Assembly (NCBI GenBank): GCA_003278705.1
Contig: QCDR01000005.1
Coordinates: forward strand, 18,794 to 82,793
Origin: Prochlorococcus sp. AG-355-J23
GTDB lineage: Bacteria > Cyanobacteriota > Cyanobacteriia > PCC-6307 > Cyanobiaceae
Length of the DNA: 64,000 nucleotides
Reading direction: 5' to 3'
Each line of letters starts with the position of its first letter. Position 1 is the first letter of the stretch. The notes under the pieces are model-generated. The model ran no database searches. It was not told the DNA's origin and worked only from the letters and a program-made list of their open reading frames with translations. Shown here in pieces: positions 31,983 through 39,223 of this stretch. Made by a program: the position numbers and the translations under genes.

Positions 31983-33146
31983 TTAATTTTCTTCTAGACA
32001 TTTTGATACCATAACCAATGCTTCACCAGCTTGTTGGGCTGTTATTTTACCGAGGTTGAGAAGTGTATTACTCATAGCAGAAACTACCGTAATAATATCT
32101 CTATCATTTACATAACCTAAATGTCCGACTCTGAATATTTTTCCCTTCAGATGATCTTGACCACCTGCAAGTAGAATATCAAAATTATTCTTTATTGTTT
32201 TTCTAAACTCTTCAGCATCAATTCCTTCAGTTTTTATTGCAGTAATTGAAGGACTTAAATATTTTTCATCAGCAAATAATTTTAGATTTAAAGCCTTTAC
32301 TGCATTGCTCATCGCCAATTTGTGTTTATTGTGTCTTAGGAAAATGTTATTTAGGCCTTCTTCTCTCATCATTTTTAAAGCTTCATCTAAAGCAAAAACT
32401 AAATTAACTGCAGGGGTGTATGGATTACTGTTAGCTAAAAGACTTTTTCTGTAGGATTTTAAATTTAAATAAAATTTTGGTAAATTAGATTTTTCTGCAG
32501 CTTCCCATGCTTTTTGGCTCATTGCTATAAAGCTCAGCCCTGGAGGTATCATATATCCCTTTTGTGATCCGGAAGCAACGATATCTAATTTCCATTCGTC
32601 TACTGGTACATTGCAAGCTCCAAGACTTGTAACGCAGTCAACAATTGATAGGGCTGTGTTGTGTGCACGAATATATGAACTAATAGTTTCTAAATCATTA
32701 ATTACGCCTGTTGAGGTTTCAGAATGAGTCAAAATAACCGCCTTTATTTCTTTTTGTTTATCTTCCTCTAATACGTTTTTGAATTCTTCTGGATCAAGTG
32801 GAGTACCCCATTCGGAATCAATTTTTATTACTTCCAGACCAAATTCTTTAGCAACTTTTACCCATCTTTCGCCAAATTTTCCATTTTCTCCACAAATTAC
32901 TTTATCTCCTCTGCTTAAGGTATTTATGATTCCAGCCTCCATTGCGGCAGTCCCACTTCCAGTGATTGTTAGAACATCATTTTGAGTTTGATGAAGCCAC
33001 TGTAAATTTTTAGTTGTACTCTCAACAAGATCTTGAAATTCTTTACTGCGATGGCCAATTGGATGCTTACTTAATGCTTGTAAAACTTTTTCTGGAACTG
33101 GTGTGGGTCCAGGAATCATCAATGATAATTTTTGTTGTATGGCCAC
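31983..33146 (-). CDS. Class V aminotransferase, alanine/serine-glyoxylate type
   Basis: 387 residues, a PLP enzyme of the class V family. Motifs are MIPGPTPVPEKVLQAL, GSGTAAMEAGIIN, SIVDCVTSLGACNV with the PLP-contacting Asp, and the Schiff-base Lys196 in ASGSQKGYMIPPG. The family converts glyoxylate to glycine in photorespiration (alanine- or serine-glyoxylate aminotransferase); the amino donor cannot be read from the sequence. Confidence 0.9.
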   Translation of the reverse strand: MAIQQKLSLMIPGPTPVPEKVLQALSKHPIGHRSKEFQDLVESTTKNLQWLHQTQNDVLTITGSGTAAMEAGIINTLSRGDKVICGENGKFGERWVKVAKEFGLEVIKIDSEWGTPLDPEEFKNVLEEDKQKEIKAVILTHSETSTGVINDLETISSYIRAHNTALSIVDCVTSLGACNVPVDEWKLDIVASGSQKGYMIPPGLSFIAMSQKAWEAAEKSNLPKFYLNLKSYRKSLLANSNPYTPAVNLVFALDEALKMMREEGLNNIFLRHNKHKLAMSNAVKALNLKLFADEKYLSPSITAIKTEGIDAEEFRKTIKNNFDILLAGGQDHLKGKIFRVGHLGYVNDRDIITVVSAMSNTLLNLGKITAQQAGEALVMVSKCLEEN

Positions 33147-33206
33147 TTTTTATTAAATAGGTCATTCTTAGATTAGTTCTCATTATATATTTTTCAATTA
33201 CTTGAT

Positions 33207-34319
33207 TTGAAAAAAGGATTTTCTTTACCTTTGTGGGTTGCTGGAGCTGCTAGGTCAGCATTAAATAAACTAGTAGGGTTACCATTTAAGAATTATGAAC
33301 TAATAAAAATTCCTAATGAAAAAAAAGAAATAAAAATCGAGATTCATTCCGTTGGTTTACTTAAAGATGACTTGCATGCATTAGGAATTACCTTTGCAAA
33401 GTCTGGCTTAGATCTTGACATTACTCAAAACTTAGAGATATGGACAATAGCCTCTTTAGAAAAAATTTCTTTTAATAATCCTGTTCAAACATTTCCAATA
33501 AATATTATTGCAGGATCTGGTGTAGGCATAAAAGAAGATACATCAGAGATATGCATTTCTAATTTTGCCAAAGAAGTTTTATATGAAAATTTAATAGATA
33601 ATATTCCTGCCGGCTTTATTTTGAAATTAGAAATTATTTTTCCAAATGGAGCGTTTTTAGCAGAAAGAACTAGTAATAAGTCATTTGGTATTGTTGATGG
33701 ATTATCTATCATTGGTACTTCTGCTGAGACTTATTCGAGTGCTTCACCTGATCAATTAGAAGAGGCTAAAAATAATCTAGCAAAGTTAACTCAAAATGAT
33801 TTTAAAGGGGAAGTTATATTTGTTATTGGTGAAAATGGGTTAAATTTGGCCAAATCTTATAATGTTAATTTACCAATTATCAAAATCGGAAATTGGATAG
33901 GACCACTATTAGTTGATGCTGCAATAAAAAAAGTTAGAACTGTAATTCTTTTTGGTTATCACGGGAAATTAATTAAATTAGCAGGCGGTATTTTTCATAC
34001 ACATAATCATTTGGCTGATGCAAGAATTGAGATTCTTGTTTATTTAGCCGTTCAAGAAAAGTTACCACTTGAAATAATACTTGAATTATCTCAGTTAGAT
34101 AATCTTGAGAATGCATTACAACTTCTTGAAAGATTTAATAAATCTTTAGCTGATAAATTATTTAAGAATTTATCAAATACGATCGAGAAGCGTTCTTTTA
34201 CTTACGTAAATAGGTATGTAAAAACCGATATGGAAATCGCATCAATCATTTTTGATAGAAAAAGAAAAATCAGGTGGGCTGGCATTAACGGCAATAATTA
34301 TATTTCTTATTTTCAATGA
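33207..34319 (+). CDS. cbiD: Cobalt-precorrin-5B (C1)-methyltransferase
   Basis: 370 residues from a TTG start. N-terminal FSLPLWVAGAARSALNKL is followed by the CbiD core, including GSGVGIKED, YSSASPDQLEEAKNNLAK and GYHGKLIKLAGGIFHTHNHL. It acts in the early-cobalt route to the corrin ring. guaA follows after 54 bases, an order I recall from other picocyanobacteria. Confidence 0.92.
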   Translation: MKKGFSLPLWVAGAARSALNKLVGLPFKNYELIKIPNEKKEIKIEIHSVGLLKDDLHALGITFAKSGLDLDITQNLEIWTIASLEKISFNNPVQTFPINIIAGSGVGIKEDTSEICISNFAKEVLYENLIDNIPAGFILKLEIIFPNGAFLAERTSNKSFGIVDGLSIIGTSAETYSSASPDQLEEAKNNLAKLTQNDFKGEVIFVIGENGLNLAKSYNVNLPIIKIGNWIGPLLVDAAIKKVRTVILFGYHGKLIKLAGGIFHTHNHLADARIEILVYLAVQEKLPLEIILELSQLDNLENALQLLERFNKSLADKLFKNLSNTIEKRSFTYVNRYVKTDMEIASIIFDRKRKIRWAGINGNNYISYFQ

Positions 34320-34373
34320 GATTAATTTGTGATTCATTATGCTTTTGTAAATAAATTGAGTTAACTTTTATAC

Positions 34374-35960
34374 ATGAGTCAAATAATTTTAAAAAAAGAA
34401 AGAGATCCTTCAATATTAATTTTGGATTTCGGTTCTCAATATTCTGAATTGATTGCTAGAAGAATTAGAGAAACTAATGTTTTTTCTCTTGTAGTAAGTA
34501 ATTGCATTTCAATTGAGGAAATTAAAAATATTAATCCTAAAGGGATTATTTTGAGCGGAGGCCCAAATTCTGTATATGAAAAAAATGCGCCTAAATGTGA
34601 TGAAAAAATTTTTAATTTAGGAATTCCTATTCTTGGCATTTGCTATGGAATGCAATTAATGGTCAAAGAACTTGGAGGATCTGTTATTTCAGCAACCAAA
34701 AGAGCTGAATATGGTAGAGCACCAATAAAAATAGATCAAGAATCTGACCTTCTTTCTGATGTGGAAGATAAATCAATTATGTGGATGAGTCATGGCGATT
34801 CTATTAATTGTATGCCTGATGGATTTAATAAGATTGCTCATACGGAGAACACACTCCATGCAGCAATTTCAAATGATTTAAAGAAATTATTTGGCGTACA
34901 ATTTCATCCTGAAGTTATTCATTCAGAGTTTGGGATGACAGTAATTAAAAATTTTGTTTATAAAATTTCTAGTTGTGCAGCTGATTGGACAACCGAAACC
35001 TATATAGAGGAAACTATTCCAAGGATAAGAGAGCAAGTTGGTAATAAAAAAGTTTTGCTTGCCTTATCTGGAGGAGTTGATTCTTCAACTCTTGCTTTTC
35101 TTCTCAATAAAGCTATAGGAAATCAGCTTACATGCATGTTTATAGACCAAGGTTTCATGAGAAAAGGTGAACCAGAATTTTTAATGAATTTTTTTGATAA
35201 GAAATTTCATATAAAAGTTGAATACATTAATGCAAGAGAAAGGTTTATTACCAAATTAAAAGGTATTACTGATCCAGAACAAAAAAGAAAAATTATAGGT
35301 GAAGAATTTATTAGAGTATTTGAGGAAGAAAGCAATAGATTGGGACCTTTTCAGTATTTAGCCCAAGGTACTCTTTATCCTGATGTTATTGAAAGTGCTG
35401 GGACTAATATTGATCCTAAAACAGGAGAAAGAATAGCTGTAAAAATAAAGAGTCATCATAATGTGGGTGGATTGCCAAAAGATTTACAATTTAAATTAGT
35501 TGAGCCATTAAGAAAACTTTTTAAGGATGAAGTCCGAAAAGTGGGAGCTGCTTTAGGTTTGCCGGATGAAATTATAAAAAGGCATCCATTCCCAGGACCA
35601 GGATTAGCTATAAGAATTTTGGGAGAGGTGAATAATGAAAAACTTGATTGTTTAAGAGATGCAGACTGGATAGTAAGAGACGAAATTAAAAAAGCAGGAC
35701 TTTACAATGATATTTGGCAAGCTTTTGCAGTATTGCTACCTGTAAAAACAGTAGGAGTTATGGGTGATAAGAGGACTTATGCATGGCCAATAGTTTTACG
35801 TTGTGTATCTAGTGAAGATGGTATGACAGCCGATTGGTCAAAAATTCCTTTTCAGATTTTGGAAAGGATTGCAAATAGAATCGTAAACGAAGTAAGTTCA
35901 GTTAATAGAGTTGTTTATGATATTACAAGTAAACCTCCAGGAACTATTGAATGGGAGTGA
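34374..35960 (+). CDS. guaA: GMP synthase (glutamine-hydrolysing)
   Basis: 528 residues. Class I glutaminase domain with nucleophile Cys90 (GICYGMQLM) and [11 protein letters not shown] pyrophosphatase P-loop [13 protein letters not shown] near residue 230; C-terminal dimerisation domain ending [15 protein letters not shown]. It aminates XMP to GMP. The last 21 bases, encoding GTIEWE and the stop, recur with three mismatches at 37474-37494. That marks the left edge of an inserted element which has left the protein intact. Confidence 0.97.
   Translation: MSQIILKKERDPSILILDFGSQYSELIARRIRETNVFSLVVSNCISIEEIKNINPKGIILSGGPNSVYEKNAPKCDEKIFNLGIPILGICYGMQLMVKELGGSVISATKRAEYGRAPIKIDQESDLLSDVEDKSIMWMSHGDSINCMPDGFNKIAHTENTLHAAISNDLKKLFGVQFHPEVIHSEFGMTVIKNFVYKISSCAADWTTETYIEETIPRIREQVGNKKVLLALSGGVDSSTLAFLLNKAIGNQLTCMFIDQGFMRKGEPEFLMNFFDKKFHIKVEYINARERFITKLKGITDPEQKRKIIGEEFIRVFEEESNRLGPFQYLAQGTLYPDVIESAGTNIDPKTGERIAVKIKSHHNVGGLPKDLQFKLVEPLRKLFKDEVRKVGAALGLPDEIIKRHPFPGPGLAIRILGEVNNEKLDCLRDADWIVRDEIKKAGLYNDIWQAFAVLLPVKTVGVMGDKRTYAWPIVLRCVSSEDGMTADWSKIPFQILERIANRIVNEVSSVNRVVYDITSKPPGTIEWE
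35940..35960 (+). repeat. Left core copy (guaA 3' end)
   Basis: The last 21 bases of guaA, encoding GTIEWE and TGA. It pairs with 37474-37494; mismatches are at positions 3, 12 and 20 of the repeat, all tolerated without changing the encoded residues. The inner part ACTATTGA(A/G)TGGGAGT has the short inverted ends ACT/AGT. Confidence 0.8.
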
Positions 35961-35998
35961 AGAATAGGTTATAAACCCAGTTATAGACTCAAAAAGTT

Positions 35999-36020
35999 GG
36001 TTTCCCTTAGGTTTCCCTCA
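35999..36020 (+). repeat. Arm-type repeat pair 1 of the guaA element
   Basis: Two head-to-tail 11-mers, GGTTTCCCTTA (35999-36009) and GGTTTCCCTCA (36010-36020), 38 bases inside the left core. The 11-bp period places both units on nearly the same face of the helix. Confidence 0.8.
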
Positions 36021-36059
36021 GAATTTCTGTATCCTATTTGCAATGGATCTTAACAGCGT

Positions 36060-36081
36060 GGTTTCCCTCAGGTTTCCCGTG
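36060..36081 (+). repeat. Arm-type repeat pair 2 of the guaA element
   Basis: GGTTTCCCTCA (36060-36070) followed directly by the degenerate GGTTTCCCGTG (36071-36081). It begins 61 bases after pair 1. Confidence 0.8.
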
Positions 36082-36166
36082 GAGTGAAAATCCTGTCTCT
36101 ATAGAGAAATCGTAGAGTTTTAAATTTCTCTACACTTTGTATTCAAAATTCAATTTTTTTATGCTC

Positions 36167-36295
36167 TTAATAATGAGGTGGTTCTGATTCTTCTGGAGGG
36201 AAATAGGTATCCTCATCATTACTTTTTCTCTTCTTTTTAAAATACTCTTCGGATGGATCTAATCCATCATTATCATAATTGCGTTCTTGTTCCAT
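36167..36295 (-). CDS. Small acidic/charged hypothetical protein in guaA element
   Basis: 42 residues, starting MEQERNYDNDGLDPSEEYFK and ending PPEESEPPHY, very hydrophilic. Its ATG overlaps the TAA of the upstream 157-residue gene (TAATG), a strong sign of coupled translation and of a real gene despite its length. No family recognised. Confidence 0.6.
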   Translation of the reverse strand: MEQERNYDNDGLDPSEEYFKKKRKSNDEDTYFPPEESEPPHY

Positions 36296-36768
36296 TAAAA
36301 ATAATCCCTATATGGTGCTCCATCTTTGTTGTATCTAATTCTATATCTACCTCCTCTTTCTCCATAAAAAACTTCTTCTTTTTGACTTCCTACTAAACCT
36401 CCGCCAATTTTTTTTACCTCTCCCGCAATTCTCCCTTCATTAACTGCTTCATTATATTTTCTTGCTCTTTCCTCGCAAAATTTTTGATATTTTTCACTTT
36501 TATAGTAATCATCAGGTAAAGTTTTTTTCTCTAATTTTGCTTGAGTTGTTTGCTCTAAATTAGATTCTCTTGCTTCCTTCCACCTTTTATATGCTTTATC
36601 GTTTTCTTCTGCTTGTTTTTTATCAAATTTATGTTTTTTAAAAGTAACTGATCTATTTTCTCTCTCACCAAACTTTTTACCCTTTCTGACGGTCATATCA
36701 TATTCATTTTGATACCAAGCGATTAACAAAATTAATAAAGGGATCCCTAAAAGAATTACTATTTCCAT
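36295..36768 (-). CDS. Membrane-anchored basic hypothetical protein in guaA element
   Basis: 157 residues. Residues 2-18 (EIVILLGIPLLILLIAW) form one N-terminal membrane anchor; the rest is highly charged (Lys/Glu-rich helix). A C-terminal motif YGERGGRYRIRYNKDGAPYR resembles short basic repeats that end diverse bacterial and viral proteins. It is the main protein of the guaA element and is coupled to a 42-residue gene downstream. Function unknown; an envelope-located role is a guess. Confidence 0.75.
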   Translation of the reverse strand: MEIVILLGIPLLILLIAWYQNEYDMTVRKGKKFGERENRSVTFKKHKFDKKQAEENDKAYKRWKEARESNLEQTTQAKLEKKTLPDDYYKSEKYQKFCEERARKYNEAVNEGRIAGEVKKIGGGLVGSQKEEVFYGERGGRYRIRYNKDGAPYRDYF

Positions 36769-36941
36769 AAATTTATTTTTCTAAATGTGATTTGAATAAT
36801 GCTGCTGAAACTAAATCAATAATTCTTATCGCCTTAAAAAGTGAATAAATTCCATACACATAACGTACTAATATCATAAAATTTTGAACTTATTACAAAC
36901 AATCTTAAATTAAAAATTGAGATCTACAAAGTTAAATAAAC

Positions 36942-36972
36942 ATAAAATAAGAGGGCATTTGTTTGCCCTCTT
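36942..36972 (-). terminator. Hairpin terminator in guaA element
   Basis: Perfect 9-bp stem AAGAGGGCA/TGCCCTCTT (36949-36957 and 36964-36972) with a 6-base loop. Read on the minus strand it runs into ATTTTATG; on the plus strand there is no T tract, so leftward termination is favoured. Confidence 0.6.
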
Positions 36973-37090
36973 CGAGTCTTATGCACCTCGCTGTCCACAA
37001 AGTCGATGAAGTGCTTTTGACTCCTGAATTATTTCTACTCCTACTGAATAGAAAAAGATAGTCGTACAAACCACAAAGCACTTCTACTCG
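36945..37090 (-). ncRNA. Candidate structured small RNA in the guaA element
   Basis: On the minus strand a TATTAT box (37100-37095) is followed by about 140 bases with strong pairing potential. GAAGTGCTTT (minus 37084-37075) is perfectly complementary to AAAGCACTTC (minus 37017-37008), closing a 57-base interval. GAGTC and GACTC segments can also pair. It ends in a 9-bp hairpin followed by ATTTTATG. No open frame of note covers it. The next leftward gene lies beyond the terminator, so this would be an independent transcript. It could instead be a + strand leader of the 60-residue gene. Confidence 0.4.
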
Positions 37091-37094
37091 GGTA

Positions 37095-37100
37095 ATAATA
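37095..37100 (-). promoter_or_regulatory. Candidate -10 box for the element's small RNA
   Basis: TATTAT on the minus strand, about 7-10 bases before the inferred start of the structured RNA. No clear -35. Pattern only. Confidence 0.25.
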
Positions 37101-37146
37101 CTCTATGAATTTCAAGTTAATAGGAGGACAATATAGATATAGATCT

Positions 37147-37152
37147 AGGAGG
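37147..37152 (+). promoter_or_regulatory. Perfect Shine-Dalgarno AGGAGG
   Basis: AGGAGG lies four bases before ATG 37157. A second AGGAGG is at 37122-37127. Most starts in this window lack any such motif, so this full consensus stands out and decides the start of the 60-residue gene. Confidence 0.75.
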
Positions 37153-37156
37153 TCTT

Positions 37157-37339
37157 ATGAAACTATTCAATCAATTCAATGTCCTTCCAAGATACCTAAC
37201 TGCATTTAATTATGCAGGGTTAAACTTGAATGAAACCCCTCAAGAACTTGAAAAATGTACTCCTGAGTTTCAAAATTTTTGGGAGAAAGAATGTAGAGAA
37301 CATCCAACAAATCAAAATTGTTTAATTTACTGTGACTGA
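37157..37339 (+). CDS. Small cysteine-containing peptide in guaA element
   Basis: 60 residues with four cysteines at 34, 46, 55 and 59, all in the C-terminal half (EKCTPEFQNFWEKECREH...NCLIYCD). The spacing suggests disulfides or a small metal site. No signal peptide is clear. The strong AGGAGG upstream suggests high translation when transcribed. No family recognised. It sits 46 bases before the right-hand arm repeats. Confidence 0.65.
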   Translation: MKLFNQFNVLPRYLTAFNYAGLNLNETPQELEKCTPEFQNFWEKECREHPTNQNCLIYCD

Positions 37340-37384
37340 GTAATTAATTTTGAGTTTTTGTTTAATAAAACCTGCCTAAAAAGA

Positions 37385-37406
37385 GGTTTCCCTCAGGTTT
37401 CCCTCA
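37385..37406 (+). repeat. Arm-type repeat pair 3 of the guaA element
   Basis: Two perfect copies of GGTTTCCCTCA in tandem, 67 bases inside the right core. Same strand as pairs 1 and 2. Confidence 0.82.
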
Positions 37407-37473
37407 GGAAAATGTATGTTATCATGGGTTCAAACATGTTGGTATCACTACGTTTATGACTGCCTTATTTCTC

Positions 37474-37494
37474 GGTACTATTGAGTGGGAGTAA
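37474..37494 (+). repeat. Right core copy (duplicated guaA 3' end)
   Basis: An 18/21 copy of the guaA terminus, still encoding GTIEWE and a stop (TAA). It is preceded in frame by ATGACTGCCTTATTTCTC, giving a 12-codon pseudo-ORF, which I read as an attachment-site remnant and not a gene. Native sequence presumably resumes right after it. Confidence 0.75.
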
Positions 37495-37567
37495 GTCTTC
37501 AAATTTTAAAAACAATTTAAAGTTTTTTTATTTAAGCAAGAAATTTTTGAATGAGATTTAAAACCTA

Positions 37568-38281
37568 ATGCCAGATATTATTAAATTAAGTCGATCTACA
37601 GTTGAGAAATATCTTAGTTGTCCAAGATGTTGTGTACTGGATAAAAAATATCAAATAAAACCGCCATCATTGCCATTTACTTTAAATATAGCTGTAGATA
37701 ATTTATGTAAAAATGAATTTGATTATTATAGAAAAATTCAGGAGCCGCATCCTTTATTTATTGAATATGGAATTGATGCTGTTCCTTTCAAACACAAAGA
37801 TTTAGAACGTTGGAGAAGTAATTTTCAAGGGATAAGATATCTGTCAATAGAACACAACTATGATTTTGGTGGTGCTGTCGATGATATTTGGCAGAAAAAA
37901 AATGGTGATCTTATTATTGTTGATGTGAAAGCAACTTCTAGAAATAATTTTGATTGGTCTGAGACTTTTAATAAATACGAATATGCAAAAGCCTATAAGA
38001 GACAATTAGAAATGTATCAGTGGTTATTTAAAAAAAATGGTTTTCAAGTGGCTAATGAAGCTTATCTTTTATATTTCAATGGAAAGAAAAATGAAGAGTT
38101 ATTTAATAACCAATTAAATTTTGACGTACATCTAATTAAATTAGATTGTTCTACTTCATGGGTAGAGAATAAGATAATTGATACGGTTAATTTATTACGT
38201 TCGGATAATTTCCCCAAACCTTCATTAAAGTGTGAATACTGTAATTATTTAAAGAAGCGTTGGCAGTTATCAATAACTTAA
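37568..38281 (+). CDS. PD-(D/E)XK nuclease-family protein, Cas4-like
   Basis: 237 residues. The nuclease core shows Asp105/106 (FGGAVDDIW), Asp119-x-Lys121 (DLIIVDVKAT) and Gln146/Tyr150 (QLEMYQW), the RecB/Cas4 pattern. Cysteines near both ends (Cys18, Cys21, Cys22 and Cys222, Cys225) could hold an Fe-S cluster as in Cas4 and AddB. No CRISPR array or other cas gene is nearby, so a stand-alone repair role is more likely. It lies just outside the right edge of the guaA element. Confidence 0.8.
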   Translation: MPDIIKLSRSTVEKYLSCPRCCVLDKKYQIKPPSLPFTLNIAVDNLCKNEFDYYRKIQEPHPLFIEYGIDAVPFKHKDLERWRSNFQGIRYLSIEHNYDFGGAVDDIWQKKNGDLIIVDVKATSRNNFDWSETFNKYEYAKAYKRQLEMYQWLFKKNGFQVANEAYLLYFNGKKNEELFNNQLNFDVHLIKLDCSTSWVENKIIDTVNLLRSDNFPKPSLKCEYCNYLKKRWQLSIT

Positions 38282-38361
38282 TATTCATAGGATAATTTTT
38301 CATATTTCTGGAAAAATAGTGAATAAAAGATAATCTTTAATTAGATTAATAATTTAGACTT

Positions 38362-38970
38362 TTGATAAATTCGAAAAATTCTGAAAGAAAGATAACTAAT
38401 CATCTGCAACAAGATGTAGTCAAAGTATCTGGCAAAACAATTTTTATTAATCCTTTTTTATATTGGAGAAGATTTGACGAAAACACTAATAGATGGCTTA
38501 GAGAACCTGGTCAAATGTCAGATGATCAAATTGCACCAAACAGGAATCGTTTTTATCCAGAAATAGAGTGGGCTGATTTGAGTCATGAGCAGAAGCTCAT
38601 AAAAGATGCAACTGTTGAGATGTTTTTAAAAACTCTTGAATTGATAAGTACATTTCATCCTTATCTTAGTTCTGGACAATTATTAGAAGTGGAGAGGAAG
38701 ATGGCGATTACAAAAAAAACTCCTTTCGAAAAATGGGTAACAAAATCTTTCGCCAAAAAAACGAGATTATTAGAAAATGAAAAAAGAAAATTTCAAAGAG
38801 AAAGATTTTTTAATAGCTGGAGAGAATGGTTCAGTCTTACAAATACTCAACAAGCAATTTTGCCGTTAATTGTCACGATATTTATTTCTTCGTTTGTTGG
38901 GTGGTCTTTAGGGATATCAAAGAATAGTTGTAATCCTTATTTTGAACAAAATATAAATAAATTAAATTAA
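38362..38970 (+). CDS. Hypothetical protein with C-terminal membrane segment
   Basis: 202 residues from a TTG start. A soluble, Arg/Lys-rich body (YWRRFDENTNRWLREPGQ, SFAKKTRLLENEKRKFQRE) is followed by one hydrophobic span near residues 173-192 (ILPLIVTIFISSFVGWSLG). The orientation suggests a tail-anchored cytoplasmic protein. Function unknown. Confidence 0.72.
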   Translation: MINSKNSERKITNHLQQDVVKVSGKTIFINPFLYWRRFDENTNRWLREPGQMSDDQIAPNRNRFYPEIEWADLSHEQKLIKDATVEMFLKTLELISTFHPYLSSGQLLEVERKMAITKKTPFEKWVTKSFAKKTRLLENEKRKFQRERFFNSWREWFSLTNTQQAILPLIVTIFISSFVGWSLGISKNSCNPYFEQNINKLN

Positions 38971-39079
38971 TTTGTTTTTGATATTTTTTAAGTATCTAAG
39001 TAAAAATAATTTTGAAAAAATAAATTTGTTATTTAGAATTCCATTAATTGAAATAATTGCTTAAAAAAGTATAAGTTTT

Positions 39080-39223
39080 ATGAGTGAAAATTTAAAATCA
39101 AATAATCTTGAAAATGACGAGTTCGATCTGAACAATGAAGATAGTGATTTTCAAGATTTAATCAATAGACTTAAAGAGATAAAATCAACCATTGCTTTAT
39201 TGGAAAAAACAATATTTAAATAA
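39080..39223 (+). CDS. Small acidic hypothetical protein upstream of mrdA
   Basis: 47 residues from ATG 39080, beginning MSENLKSNNLENDEFDLNNE and ending in an amphipathic helix (LINRLKEIKSTIALLEKT). It is acidic, with no membrane part. Its stop falls between the two possible TTG starts of mrdA (39192 and 39234), so the genes either overlap by 32 bases or are spaced by 10. Its helix end resembles Xse-B-like small subunits in size only. Confidence 0.55.
   Translation: MSENLKSNNLENDEFDLNNEDSDFQDLINRLKEIKSTIALLEKTIFK

Larger units (their letters stand above)
36769..37156. other. Intergenic region of the guaA element
   Basis: 388 bases without a protein gene that I can support. The left half (36769-36945) is plain AT-rich sequence. 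The right half holds a perfect 9-bp hairpin, a 10-bp inverted repeat, a -10-like box on the minus strand, and two AGGAGG motifs before the next gene. These are listed separately. Confidence 0.6.
35940..37494. mobile_element. Putative non-autonomous integrative element at the 3' end of guaA
   Basis: The guaA terminus (35940-35960) is repeated at 37474-37494 (18/21 identical), bracketing about 1.5 kb. Inside the left edge are two pairs of 11-bp tandem repeats (35999 and 36060), inside the right edge one pair (37385), all with unit GGTTTCCCTCA or a close variant. Core plus arm-type sites is the layout of tyrosine-recombinase attachment sites, and guaA 3' ends are known integration sites for genomic islands. 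The cargo is a coupled pair of leftward genes, a candidate sRNA and a small Cys-rich peptide. No integrase is present, so movement would require a recombinase in trans. Structure is seen; mobility is inferred. Confidence 0.7.

Noticed and set aside
37456-37494. Tiny ORF MTALFLGTIEWE
   Set aside because: Its 3' part is a copy of the guaA end; best explained as an attachment-site remnant.
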